From Spatholobus suberectus (Eukaryota > Streptophyta > Magnoliopsida > Fabales > Fabaceae): DNA of 64,000 bases. The DNA lies in the NCBI GenBank assembly GCA_004329165.1, contig CM014735.1:35808885-35872884 (forward strand), read 5' to 3'. The translations under genes were made by a program, and so were the position numbers. The notes below the pieces were generated by a model that saw only the letters and a program-made list of their open reading frames with translations, was not told the origin of the DNA and ran no database searches. This document shows positions 47,119 to 59,132 of the stretch, piece after piece (position 1 is the stretch's first letter; each line of letters opens with the position of its first letter).

Positions 47119-48280
47119 GTGGTGGGGTTAGAACAGAGTCAACAGACAAAGGATTGATAAAATAAAACCAATTGTTGTGTTTAGAACCGCCAGGCTTGTG
47201 ATTCTCGTGAACAGAGCGGCCTGCGCTTTCCCTTTCCTTAATATAGGCAATTTGGCAAGTGTCGTTTTGACGTTTTGTAAATGTGATGTGTTTTATAGCT
47301 ATCAACTTTCGGAATGAAAAACTAGGCTGCGTCAATTGCGTTCTCCAAACATATCCATCCACCTTGTCAATTACCTGTTTGTCTGTAATGTAGGGAAATA
47401 ATTGAGTAATTTTTTAATAAGCGAGCTCCAATCCAAAAGAAACCAAGATAATATTTTTATTAAAAAACTTTAAAACAAGATAATATCTATTAATATAAGC
47501 GAGCTCAATCCTTTCGCATTAATTATTTTTATATTTTGCGGAGGCCCAAATTCAAATTGTATTATCGTGGTATATGCATGACGATGAGGATGACGATGAC
47601 CAGAAACCAATCCAACACATTGTTTTTTGGAATTATTATCCAAAAGTTAATATAAACTTGTTAGATTTATATTATTGATTTAATTTTTGTTTAATAAAAA
47701 TTATGTTAACAAAAGTTAATCTCACGACAAAATATTAGTATATAACCTTTTTAGTAAAAGTAACTTTATTTAACAACTGTCTCCTAGTTGGAGGATTTCA
47801 TAACAAAATGAAATCAAACTAGACTATAGTTGTGTTTGTCGTAGTTCAAAATTGCCGACGGATTCGAATCCGTGGATAAATATCCGTCGGTAAACAAGCA
47901 TTTTCTTATATTGCCTTTAATAATAATAACTACTTGCTTTGATTGTTTAGAGAAATCTTGTTAATTAAACTAGTGAGTGACTGATTTTTATATACCGCCC
48001 TTTAGTGGTTTTATCAATAGTTTGGATTAAAAAAAAGATTAACAGTCTTTTTTCTTATTTTGTATAAATATTCTTAAATTTGGGTAAAATTGTAAAAATA
48101 TAATAAAAATAAATATGAGAAAAAAATATCATTGTTTAAAAAAAGTAAAATATGTATTTTAAGAAAGAATAAATATAATAAGAGATATCACCATTATTAA
48201 TAATAAAGATTCTATTTTATTTGATAAGAATAAATTAAAGAAATAAACATTTAAAATTAAAGAAAATATTATGGAAATGA
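47119..48280. other. F-box gene promoter and spacer
   Basis: Presumed upstream region of the minus-strand F-box gene, followed by AT-rich sequence without genes. Confidence 0.4.
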
Positions 48281-48285
48281 ATTAG

Positions 48286-48480
48286 AGTTTAATTTTGTTA
48301 CAATATCAATGTAAATATTTTTACATTGTTAACCAAATAAAAATCACCTTAAATAATATATATACTTTTAAGAATAATTATTACAAAAATTAATAATTTT
48401 ACTATACATGATAATTTATGATTAGTGATAATGTTAAAAACTTTTACACTATTGGTACATTTTAATTAAATTCAACAAAT
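48286..48480. mobile_element. Degenerate MITE, 41126-type family
   Basis: GAGTTTAATTTTGTTACAATATC and ATTTTTACATTGTTAACCAAA on the left, with GATTAGTGATAATGTTAAAAAC and GTACATTTTAATTAAATTC on the right, follow the family order. Ends approximate. Confidence 0.5.
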
Positions 48481-48599
48481 TATGTGAATAATAACTTTCA
48501 TTTTTATATCTGTTAATGTTAATTTGATTTGGTGAGTCAAAATTTAAAATTTAAAATTCAAATTTAAATCAAGATTGACTAAATTTAAGTAATATTATG

Positions 48600-49130
48600 A
48601 TATAGGCCTAGAAAGGGGCATTAAGAGGAAGCTTTAAGCTCTATGAGAAGAATTGGAAAGCTCCATGAAGAGGTCTAGAATCAAGAAGATTACATGAAGA
48701 TTGTGGAAGAAGAGGTCAATATGGAGGAGGTAGAACCATTGGGGAGCCAAATGGAAGGATACACTAACTTGGAATGGCGCTAAGTGCAACCTATGCAAAA
48801 AGGACCTTGATCAAATATGTACTATGACATTGGTGTGTAGGGGTATGATGCTAAGGACGAGCTTAATAGCGTTAAGCGCCATGCTCCTTGTGAGCTTCCT
48901 CTGTTTGCGACATTATGTTCGAATTTTGGTGCATTTTGACATAATTTAGGCCTCATAGGCATTAAACTGTGACTTATTGTCTCATTAAACATCTAGGCAT
49001 GTTTGGTAAGGTATAAATACCTATTTATAAACACTTTAAACATAACTTTTGATGAATAGATTTGGATTAAGTCATTACTTAATTGCAAGAGTAAGTTTTC
49101 TCCTCTTGAAGTTCTTGAGTGAACTAAATT
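48600..49130. other. Possible LTR-retrotransposon-derived fragment
   Basis: Purine-rich text (AGAAGATTACATGAAGATTG, GGAGGTAGAACC), then GGAATGGCGCTAAG and TTAAGCGCCATGC, resembling the GCGCTAAG-rich leader or LTR sequence of legume retrotransposons. I found no LTR ends or protein domains. Confidence 0.3.
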
Positions 49131-50095
49131 GATTCTTATCAAAGGCTCTTTGATTTTTTTATGGCGAATCTTTGATTGGACTTATCATTCATCTCGATGG
49201 ATGTGACTTCTTCCTAAATTTTTCCTCATCTCTTCCGCTTTTATATTTTGTTCTTGAGTTTCATCGGAGGTTGTCAATGGAAATTGTTGAATTTGAGTTG
49301 GAACAATCCGAATGTTTGCAATCCAAGTTAGGATTCCATCATATTGTTTGAGAGAAATACAAAAATACAAGATATTCAATATATAAGAAGTAAGGTGATT
49401 TATTAGAAAAAGGATAAATTTTAAAGTCATTCTAAATAAATTTAGTATGTAAAGGTTTATTGGTAAATTCACATATTTCCTAAATAAAATTAATTGAAAA
49501 AATTTCAAACTAATTTCTAATTTTTGTATTTTTATCAGGTATTTTTATTCTTTATATCAACTTAAAACAACATTGAGCAAAATAATATTTCAAGATTTAA
49601 CTGGTAACTTGTGTCTGTATTTTAAACTATGTTAATTTTGGTAACTTGTGTTTATTTTAAACTAAGTTAATTTTATAAGTTATTACAATTATAAATGCTT
49701 ATTGTTTATGTTAGCTAATAGGAGTTGACATATTTGGTTGAGTTTTTCACTCACATTAATTGTGACTTGGGTTTGATTATGAAAATTTTTCTGTTATTAG
49801 ACAATGTGTAAATTTTACTTTAAATTATTGTTGAGATTGGTAGTTTTTTGGGCCTTACAAGGAGCATGTCTTCTCCTAATCTAAACTTTTAATTAAAAAA
49901 AATTGTTTATGTTAACTAATTCTTTAAAAAGATTTAATTCAAATAATATTTAACTTTTTATCCATATTTTTTGGCATAGTTGTAAGATTTACTTTTAAAT
50001 TAAATGTAAAATGATTAACGGGGATGATTGGTTGAAGTGATAAATGTCCCATTTTTTTATGTAACATTTCAGATTTGAGTTTTATGTATAAAAAG

Positions 50096-50277
50096 GAGAA
50101 AATAGACTATGTATTGACAATGTAAAGCAGTTTTACAGTCATCCAATCATAAACCACCATATATGGTAAGTTTGTTAACTTTTACAATAACTATCTTAAA
50201 AGTCATTTTAATAATAATTTTTTATTTGTTAACAGTATAAAACTTTTTACATTGATAGTGTATAGTCATTAAACTCA
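50096..50277. mobile_element. MITE, 41126-type family
   Basis: GACTATGTATTGACAATGTA and TTTTACAGTCATCCAATCA on the left, with TTGATAGTGTATAGTCATT and AAACTC on the right. About 182 bp, fairly well preserved. Confidence 0.65.
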
Positions 50278-50676
50278 TAAAAAAATGATTAAGAAAGTTA
50301 AAACTATTAATACTGTGATTTTTTTTTTTGTCCGAATAAGATTACTTTCTATAAAAATATCTGTAGCTTAGGAAAATAAAAATAAAAAAAAACGAAAGGT
50401 GAAGATTTATAGCCATTCCTAAAATAATATTTATTATTTCTAGAAGTCGAACCATATACTGCCTGTAAAATTACTGGGTCGCAGTATTCTTCTACCCATT
50501 TATTCAAACTGCACTTAGAACAATTCCAAGCTCAAGTTTATTCTTAAAGTTAACTTAAAAATATTGTTGAAGCAAATGAGTTTTAATAGAAGTTTTTATA
50601 TAAATAATTATAATTAAGGTTGCTTAATTATTAAAAAATGACTTTTTTTAAAGTTAAAATGAGAATTCTTGTGTTA

Positions 50677-51931
50677 GAGCAACTTTAACGGAAGGTGCTT
50701 ATGGGTTGCTTAAAGATAAGCACCGGTATCTTATTTTTTTCAAACGTTGGAGCAAATCTACGTGGCGAACATGGTTGCTTAAGTTTAAGCTTCGGATCTT
50801 CTATAAGCAACCGTTGCTTACAATTAAAATAAGAAATTTTTCCAACAACTATGTTGATTTTGGAGGAGGGAAGAAAACTGTAAAGTGTATTGCATTTCAG
50901 ATTCAACAAAAACTTCACAGAACCAATAATCAAAGAACCTATAGCAGCGACTGTAAATTTTAAAACCACCACAAAACCAAGAACCAAGAACAAGAAAATG
51001 CATAAATCAAAACCAAAGAATTAGGGTTTGGACAAATAAATTTTACAATTTGGGGAATTTGAACCAAAGAAAATACAAAAATTAGAACCAAAATGTTGGT
51101 GACGATGTAGGGTGGTGATGCGGTGGTTGAGGAGGCGAGCATGAGGCAGTGGGCATTGGCGGTGGTGTTGACGCGTTGGTGGTCGTGGGCGCCGACGGTG
51201 GTTTTCTGACTTGGTGGTGACGCAATGGCCACCATGCGCAAATCTGGGCATGCGCGGTGGTGGCGGAGGCGAGGCGGTGGTTGAGGCGCGGTGTTGTTGG
51301 AGTCGCGCGGTGGTGAATGTGTTGGTGGAGGCGCGTTGATGGTGGATGTGCGACAATGTTGGTTGCGCAGTGGTGATGCATGTGTGACGATGGTGGTTGA
51401 GAGGGAGAGAGTGAGATTTTGAGAGGTTTCTAGAGAGGAAGAGGAAGAGACATGTGAAATAATTGTTGGAAAGAAATTCTGAGAAGAGACGGAAGGTTCT
51501 GAAGAAAATTGAAAAAAATAAGTAATTTTTTTTAAACAATTGTGACATGAAATTGGATATTGCTATTGGGTTTTTTTTGTTTTGTTTTTACCGTTGGGCA
51601 CATGCATTGAAAATAATATTATCATCGTTTTTTTTATTTATTATGATAAAAATTAATTAATTTTTATTTTTATTTTTTATTATTTAATATTTTAATGCCT
51701 ATTAATTAAAATCATTGAATTAATATTTTAATTTGATACAAAATGAAATGTAAATAAAAAAAATATAAAAATGTGAGTTGCTTAAAAGTATCTTAAAATT
51801 GTATGCATTGAAGCAAAAAATATATAAATTACTTAAGAGTTACTTAAAATGATGTGGCATAATGAGACCTATTAAAATGTACTTAAGAAACCCAAAGTGA
51901 GTTTCTTAAATTTTTACCACTAAAGTTGCTC
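50677..51931. mobile_element. PIF/Harbinger-type element, 1.26 kb
   Basis: Terminal repeats GAGCAACTTTAACGG at 50677 and CCACTAAAGTTGCTC ending at 51931, flanked by TTA on both sides (50674-50676, 51932-51934). GAGCAnCT-type ends with TTA duplication fit PIF/Harbinger. The interior (51080-51440) is unusually GC-rich with GGTGGTG and GCGGTGG repeats on the plus strand. Overlapping ORFs there encode only His/Thr/Pro-rich low-complexity text and no transposase, so the element is nonautonomous. Confidence 0.7.
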
Positions 51932-52212
51932 TTAGTAAAGAGATAAGATAGAACATGCAAAAAAAAAAATAATAATAATAAAAGAGAGTTAATAATTCAA
52001 ATTGAGTTCTTACAGGACTTAATTATTTGTGTGTGTGTATATATATATAAGCATTATTAACTAATTAAAATAAATATTCTATTTCTAAAATCACTACTTT
52101 TACCTTGATAATCATTAAGCAAGAGGAATTAGGAAAGGAAATTAAAAGAATATCAATTTTAATTAAAAGTCAACATCTTAACCGCTTACTCTGTTTAAGT
52201 TTTATTTTACAT

Positions 52213-52408
52213 AGAAAAAATAAATTATGCATTGATTAAAAGAATTTTATATTATTATTTAATCATAAATTATCACAAATTATTATGTGTAATAAGTTTA
52301 TTGACTTTTTATCCATCATAATACACTTTTTACCATGATTTTTTATTAATTGATTGAGACATCGTGTAAAATTTTTTACATCAACAACAATACATAAAAA
52401 TTAAACTC
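52213..52408. mobile_element. Degenerate MITE, 41126-type family
   Basis: AAATTATGCATTGATTAAAAG, TTTAATCATAAATTATCACA and a closing AATACATAAAAATTAAACTC keep the family order with many changes. Confidence 0.45.
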
Positions 52409-52771
52409 TTTTACATAATATAATGTTATTTGTACAACAAAAATATATAACATATTTTATGATAAAAGAGGGAAACAGAAAAAAAATGTAAAACAAAATA
52501 AATAGTTTGATAGAGAAAAACTAATATAAAACAATAAAAGTGTTCTAAAGAAATATTACAAATATAATATTACTCTCAGATATATATTTTCCACGGTGTC
52601 CATAAATATCCAAGAGCCTGCCATTAAATGTTATCACAATACAATTTTAAATGAATTGTAATATTTATACAATATTTTTAACATTTTTTTAAAATGTTTT
52701 TTTTTCCTATCTTTCGGTGACATAAACTATTTTATTTTCTCACACAAAAAAAAAAAACTATTTTATTTTAC

Positions 52772-52773
<2 letters not shown>

Positions 52774-52804
<31 letters not shown>
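52774..52804. repeat. (TC)n microsatellite upstream of the TPR gene
   Basis: About 15 TC units ending about 90 bp before the start codon at 52893, probably in the leader or core promoter. Confidence 0.85.
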
Positions 52805-52807
<3 letters not shown>

Positions 52808-52892
52808 CATGTATATTTCTGTTGTTTAAAATTTCTGGCCTTAAAAATTTGATGCTTTACCTTACCTTACCTTCGGACCAGTTAACGCGACC

Positions 52893-55800
52893 ATGTCCGC
52901 CTTCATGTCCATTTCCCACAACCTTAAACCCGCCACCTTGGTGTCCCCTTCTCTGCACCACCCTTCCTCATTCCCAGTGCTATTATCTTTCAAAGCACCC
53001 TTCTCAGCTTCCCATCCTTTAATTCTCACCCGAAGACTCTTCCTTCCTTCGGTTTCCGGCATCTGGGACGCCATCACCGGCGGCAATAACAATGCCCGTG
53101 AAGCCATTCTCGCAATTCGCCGCGGAATGTATCTCTTCCGCGAGGTTTGTTGTCCAAACCTGCTTCTTTCATTACCCTCACCTTTTGTTTTTATGTGTGT
53201 TCTTTTGTGCCACTGAGTGTCTGTGACATTATTAGATAAACTTGTTCATCAAGTAAAATAAATTTAGCTTCTTTTTAATTTTTATAAAATCTAAACTTAT
53301 GCGCTTAATCTTTATAAAAGATATTAATTTTTTTAAAAGTTGAAGTATTTGAGCATACAAAAGAAACTTAATTTATTTTTCTTTTTTACTTATAAAACTT
53401 TATCCAAATAAGAACATATTACTTAAAGTAAATTACACTGATATTTTTTAAAGTTTTTTCAGATTGTATGTGATTTTTTTATTTTTTTAACGTTTACAAT
53501 AACTTATTTTATAAGGATACATAATGTAATAGTTTTCAAACAATTAAAAGAGTAAGTGTAATATATAAAGAATGTCGTATAATATTTTTTAAATAATTAA
53601 AAAATTAATGTAAAAATAAAAAAATAATATTGTATGCAATCTAAAAAAATGTTAAGAATTGTAAGTGTAATTTACTCTGTTAGTTATGGTGTGCTCGTAA
53701 TTTATTTATTGTTAAGGGCGATGTTTCGGGGTCTCTTGCGGAATTCGACAAGGCAATTCAGTTGGACCCTCGTCAAAAGGCGTGTAGGTTTATACACTTT
53801 TGGAAAACGCTTCTATGAATTCACTTTGATATTATGGTTATGAGACATTGTGGTTGTTACCAGATCTTTGGCAAAGGGGCTTATCACTTTACTACCTTAA
53901 TAGGTACTTACACTACACCTAATATTTTCCCTAACGAGCTGTGGGATAGAATTATTGTTGAAATTTTTAGTGACAAAGTCAAATGGGTGTGGGCAAGCAC
54001 GACTACAATGTGCTGCATCTGAATGTATCCAAAGGAGACTGAATTGGGTCAATTTTGCCCTAGATTTGAAGAGGGAGCTGAGCAGTTTCGGTTAGATGTT
54101 GCGCAAAATCCAAATGATACGGAAGAGTCCATATGGTGCTTTCTGTGTGAAGCTCAACTGTATGGAGTGGATGAAGCAAGGAAGCGATATCTTGAGGCAA
54201 GTCGTTGATTCTATTACTAGGAAGTTAAGTTGAAAAAGGAATGTGTAAATGTGGAAAAGTAAATGTGCAAATAATTTTCCACTTTCTAAATGAATTTAGG
54301 TTGGCGGAGACACAAGGCCAGTCATGCGGGAAGCATATAACATGTTTAAAGATGGTGGGGATCCTGAAAAGGTGTGCTTTAGCGCTCTTTTTTATTTATT
54401 AATATGCTGTTTTTTCTGTTAGATATAAAACTATGCTCAAGTTTTCCCCTAATAGCTTGAGCTAGTTTTAGGAGAGTTGGTCCTTGCCATATTTCTAAAG
54501 CATGCCAATTTTTTTCTCCCTGCACATTTACCTTATATAATCTGGTAGTCCTTCCCAGATCTTGACTCCTTTCTGAGATACTTAAACTAAGATTCTGTCA
54601 GCCATTGTATTAATTTGATCTAATTTTCAAGAATTCTGATATATTTCTTAGGACAAATTGTATTAACACCCCCTAAGATTTAACACAATTACACAAGCCT
54701 TCTTCATTTTATATAACACTATAACACTGTATATCCCTTTCGTTAACGTAAATCTCCCCTGATTATATTGTTATATGAAGTGAGGGAGATTAGTGTATTG
54801 TTGAAAAAAAAGAGGGGTATCAAGTGTAATCATGTTAAATCTCATTGGTGTTAGTATAATTTACACTATGTCTTATGTTTGCACAAATGCTAAACTGGAG
54901 TTTATCTTCACGAAGTTAATCAATATGCTGTTATGCCATATGCAATGGGGACATTGCTTGTTCCTTAGTCTATTATTACCTTTAATAACTTAGGAAGTAT
55001 CTTCAAATAAATTTTGTTTTCATACGAAAAAATAGAAAGTACAATGAAAAATCCACTTCCTTTTAGTGAGAGAATAAGAAGTCAAAAATTAGCTGTGAGG
55101 ACTTTTCGAGGCTGATATCTATCATGGAGGACCTGTTAACCCTTTCAGCAGCACATTGACAGAGACTATTTCTACCAATTCAAAAACTAGGAAGATGACA
55201 TTATTCAAATTGAAAATAGAAAGTCAAAATTTTAACTTTTTAGAATTAAATTTGTCTCACTTTTTTAATGTGGGCGTTGGATTCCATAGGCTCTTTTTCT
55301 TTTAGTAAAAATTGTATGTTTGACCGTTAGATTAAGATATCATATTTGCAAATTTTTTCCTTCTCGTTGTGTACTTTATTCGAATTGTAAACTTATAAAC
55401 AGGTTTGCAATACTTTTCGATCTTCAGTTCCCTGCATAGGCTATAGAATATTTTTATTTGACTTTGTTATTGACACTCCATGATTCTTCATGCCATTGTG
55501 AATGCAATCTGACGCAAGGAATTGATTTACCTGTCTAGCTTGTAGCTGCATTCTCTGGTAGCAGAGATAGTGACTATTTTTATACTTCATTATATGCTGG
55601 GCTTTATTATGAATCTCAGGTATTCCTGCAACTTCCAAGATTTTTCCTTTTTACCTTTACTAGTTATTCTAATCTTAAACATATTGAGAGATTATATATA
55701 ATATATGGCACAGTGATTGATATCATTGTCGCCAATGCAAGTATGCAACTCTGGCTGTTGTTTACACAAAACTCTGTTGGGTGGAATATTCGTGGGGATG

Positions 55801-56577
55801 ATAATTTGACAAAGATTTTTTTTTTCTTTTCTTTTTATCGACATAAGGAAAAATCAGATATTTGTTGTTGAAATAATTATTGTACATAGTCTTGCTCTTT
55901 CCAAATTTATAAGGTTGTTACCAACTTTGCAAGAATTCAGCATGACTTTCTCTGCATGAATGAATTTATTAATAAGGAGCTGGTTTTCTTGAGCAATATT
56001 AGATCGCTAAAAAGATTTTAAGGTACAGAAAGCTTGGCTTGAATCTCTGCAATTCCTTTGTTTCTCTTCCTGGACACCTTGCATGGTGATTCATTTCCAA
56101 CCAAACATTGGCATGCACAAATGCAGACGTTCATAATAGACACAGAAGAGAAGTATTTTTTATTTTACACACTTCATTGTTAGTTTTTGGAATTGGTAAT
56201 CACAGTTGCAAGGTTGAAGAAAGTGGACCAAACTGGAATATTGTGTATTAACATGTCATCTTTTACTATGTCAGACGATTAGTACTTTTTATGGGTTTTA
56301 TTTGGTTTGAAGATTACTTAATGAATTTGTGAATGCATGTTAATGATTTTTCCATGGGTAGAACGAAACAGATGCTGCTAAAGTTCATATAGTTGCTGCA
56401 TGCCAGTCTTCTTATGGGCAAAGGTTTGGTTTTGAATATGTACACATTCTTAGCTTGACAAAGAATGCAAATTGGGAACATGAAAGATGCACATTTATTC
56501 TTTAATGCAGGTCTGATGATTATATGGCTTCTCTTTCCAAGGTTCACTGTCTCTGTCGAAATTGGGTCTGCGACTAA
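52893..56577 (+). CDS. Plastid-targeted TPR protein (chloroplast lumen common family type)
   Basis: Eight exons: 52893-53144, 53717-53783, 53864-53903, 54064-54196, 54300-54371, 55539-55619, 56362-56423 and 56511-56577. They join in frame to 257 residues. The first ~45 residues (MSAFMSISHNLKPATLVSPS ...) are Ser/Pro-rich like a transit peptide. Then come SVSGIWDAITGGN, the TPR-like GDVSGSLAEFDKAIQLDPRQ, LWQRGLSLYYLNRFEEGAEQ, NPNDTEESIWCFLCEAQLYG, RPVMREAYNMFKDGGDPEK, DYFYTSLYAGLYYESQ, DAAKVHIVAACQSSYGQR and the end SLSKVHCLCRNWVCD. I recognise this as a conserved plant family of chloroplast TPR proteins; molecular function is not established. Seven introns: six GT-AG, while intron 4 starts GC (GAG|GCAAGT at 54197) and ends AG. 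Exon 3 is only 40 nt. Intron 1 carries a MITE ending 39 bp before exon 2. Confidence 0.9.
53425..53677. mobile_element. MITE in intron 1 of the TPR gene
   Basis: AAGTAAATTACACTGATATT and ...AGTGTAATTTACTC are the terminal repeats of the 19603-19861 family, with the same internal TTTTTTAACGTTTACAATAA block. Moderately diverged, no clean duplication. Confidence 0.65.
54650..54868. mobile_element. Related MITE in intron 5 of the TPR gene
   Basis: CAAATTGTATTAACACCCCC and ...GGTGTTAGTATAATTTACAC form an inverted pair. GTTAACGTAAATCTCCCCTG and GAGGGAGATTAGTGTA resemble the interior of the 19603 family. Ends approximate. Confidence 0.5.
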
Positions 56578-58797
56578 AATTTTTTGCAGTGTGTCCATTG
56601 TGCGCGATGAAGCTGATTCATAAGTTTCTCTATACACTACTCACAGCATCTTGTGAGTTATTTGCTACTGGAACGGTTAAAAGAGTTTATCGTATTCCAT
56701 TATTCCTTTACCTTTTTACTTGATTAAATGAATATTAGTAGACTCTAGTGGAAAGTTCTTAAACATGAAATTTATTTTAATAATGAAATTATCTTTAGAT
56801 GAGTAAACTACTATTTGGTTTCTAAAAGGTTGATTTTGCATCAATTTAGTCTTCCAAATAATATTTAGGTCAGCTTATTACGTTGATATCTATTTAGGAC
56901 CGACTTTCATCAAATTTAGAAACCTAGTCAATTGATGGAAATAATCTGTTGTGGATTAAATTGATGTAGCTCCTATTTCGTAAGGATTACAGTAATCGTT
57001 CATTCTTTAGTTTAGATGGGGCACGTGTATTATCAGAGAAAGGGAGTGAAACTGAAAAAGTATGGGGCACGTGTGTAGTATCATTATAATTCTTCCAAGG
57101 TAAAAGTATGGGGCACGTGCCATATTGGCGTATTCGGCATTAATTCTAATCATCTGTATGTTCTTTTCTTTGTCCCTCCAACTGAAAATAAATAAATAAA
57201 TAACATCTCACCGATTTTTTTCCCTCTATTTAAATACCAACATTATCTCTCTTAATTACTTTTTCTTTGTTATGTATCATATTTTAATTGGAAAATTAAG
57301 GAAAGAAACAGATAAATAAACTAGTGATTTGAATCCATTGCTCACGATCAATACCTAAATACCTACAACTCTTGTCTTGTAAGGATTAATGATTGTTTAC
57401 TCTTAAGGTTAGATGGGACATGTAATTAGGTATTGATGATGATGTGCAATACCACACATAATCAATATTTTAATTTTATTTTATCTTAAGAATAGAGGAA
57501 AGTTGAAACTTAAAGCGAGAGTGATGATATTTACCCGGCGATTTAGGGACACATGTTTGAGTCTTACTGAAGTATATGTGCTAAGTATATATCAAATAAC
57601 TTCTGGCTGAACATTATGTTACGAGACTCGTCGAGATCTGAGGGCGTGAGTTTGCTTTTCGAGCAAAACCTTTTTTTTTTTTTTTTGACATATTTTTCAA
57701 GCAAAACCTATTGGAAGGGGTTAGATGGCGGATATATAGTCCTTTGCATATTTCTTTTGGGTTAAATCATATCATGGAATGTTGACGAGATCAAACTCAT
57801 CAAAAGTGGAATGATGTAATCAGGACTTAGCACATGACGATCTAGCTAATCATATTTCAATATTTGTCCAATTGTCTTAGCGTGCCAGTGGCTGCTTTTC
57901 TATTGTTTCTTTGTCTTCAACTTGATGAATGAGTTAGCAGACCCTACTTTGTTCTTATGTTTGCATCCCGTATGATTACCATAATACCTAAACCACGCGA
58001 AGTTGTTGTACTAAACACGCAAGTTGTGTGCAATGTTCGCAGTGTCGGCTTTTTTTTTTATTATTTCATTTTTTGGGTTTAGACTATTGCAAAGCTACTT
58101 GAGTGAAAAACACAAACATATATGCAAACCAAAATAACAGATGATTTCCAATCTATTTTTGGCCATATGAATAACCAGGCGCCGCAATTTATGTTCAAAA
58201 TAAGCAGCAATTCTATTTTTTGACAATGACTTGGCTCCTTAACGGTGGACTATTGGATCAATAATCATCCATTGAAGTAAGATGCTGATCCGTATTAGCT
58301 TGAATTTGTTATTGTTAAGGAATATCAATCATACGTCATTTTGGCATATTCTCAGTGGCAAGCATCAAAAGTTGGATATTCTCTTCCAAACTGAAGGATA
58401 TACCGTGTGCATTTTCGACCTATGTGCATTAACTTTGTCACTTCTCGTTTTTTGACCAAAGTTGGCAAGTTGCCCTCCTCCTCCGTTTCACCAAATGATA
58501 AGCTTTCAGGAGGCTTAAATCATTATCATTAACATACAAACTTTATCTGCCTTCTTATTTCATTCCTCAGCCAAAGAAATTCGAATATAATTTTTACATC
58601 CTAGCGTTGTTTTGCATTATTTAATATTATTGTATGAAAAACTTCTAATTTTCTACAGCAGCAACGACATCATAAACGTGTTGTTTCCGTACCTCTTTCT
58701 TACACCGTTAACGTAGAAGTTGGTGTAGAACCCATAATAATTTTATACCAATAATTTAATACACTACGAAATATTTATTAGTTACCGTATTAGTTTA
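56578..58797. other. Intergenic region between the TPR and PLD zeta genes
   Basis: Contains TPR 3' sequence, a degenerate dispersed repeat at about 56805-56960, three G-boxes in register at 57022-57119, and otherwise AT-rich sequence. At 57520-57700 a tRNA-like stretch hints at a SINE remnant, but the boxes are poor. Confidence 0.4.
57016..57120. promoter_or_regulatory. Three G-boxes (CACGTG) in a 46 bp register
   Basis: ATGGGGCACGTG occurs three times, with CACGTG at 57022-57027, 57068-57073 and 57114-57119, each exactly 46 bp apart. The two later copies also share AAAAGTATGGGGCACGTG. This looks like a short tandem array whose spacers have diverged. CACGTG is a bZIP/bHLH target, but the array is about 2 kb upstream of PLD zeta, so a promoter role is only a guess. 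Confidence 0.5.
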
Positions 58798-58955
58798 GAG
58801 TTTAATTACTATGTACTGTCAATATAAAAAATTTTATATCGTCAAAAATCAAAAATCAGTTTTAGTGTGATTTTTAGGATAATTATTATTAAAGTCAACA
58901 GATTTATGGGTTTTGATTTGATCACAGTGTAAGTGTATAGCTTATTTTTTCTTAG
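58798..58955. mobile_element. MITE upstream of PLD zeta, 41126-type family
   Basis: GAGTTTAATTACTATGTACT and GTCAATATAAAAAATTTTAT on the left, GATCACAGTGTAAGTGTATA on the right. It ends about 180 bp before the chosen start codon. Confidence 0.55.
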
Positions 58956-59132
58956 TTTTATAATAAATATATTTTTTTAAAAGTATATATAGGCATACGG
59001 ATGACGGAAAGGGAAGAAAAACCGAAACCTCTGACAAAAACGATAAAACCCGCTACACCGTTGTCTTTGCTTCATTTAACAAAGTACCGTGCTCTCAACT
59101 CAACTCGTGAAGTAGCAGTCTCCGACATTCCC

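Noticed and set aside
51021..51548. 175-codon minus-strand His/Thr/Pro-rich ORF
   Set aside because: Low-complexity translation of the GC-rich interior of a PIF-type element; three frames are open at once and none shows a domain.
53834..54022. ORFs across the TPR gene introns 2 and 3 suggesting a pseudogene
   Set aside because: At first exon 2 seemed to run into stops, but a 40 nt exon at 53864-53903 with proper phases restores LWQRGLSLYYLNR, so the gene is intact.
59001..59132. Upstream in-frame ATG of PLD zeta as the true start
   Set aside because: The extra 44 residues do not resemble family N-termini and read like leader sequence, while MSSEPLI at 59133 does; kept as an alternative only.
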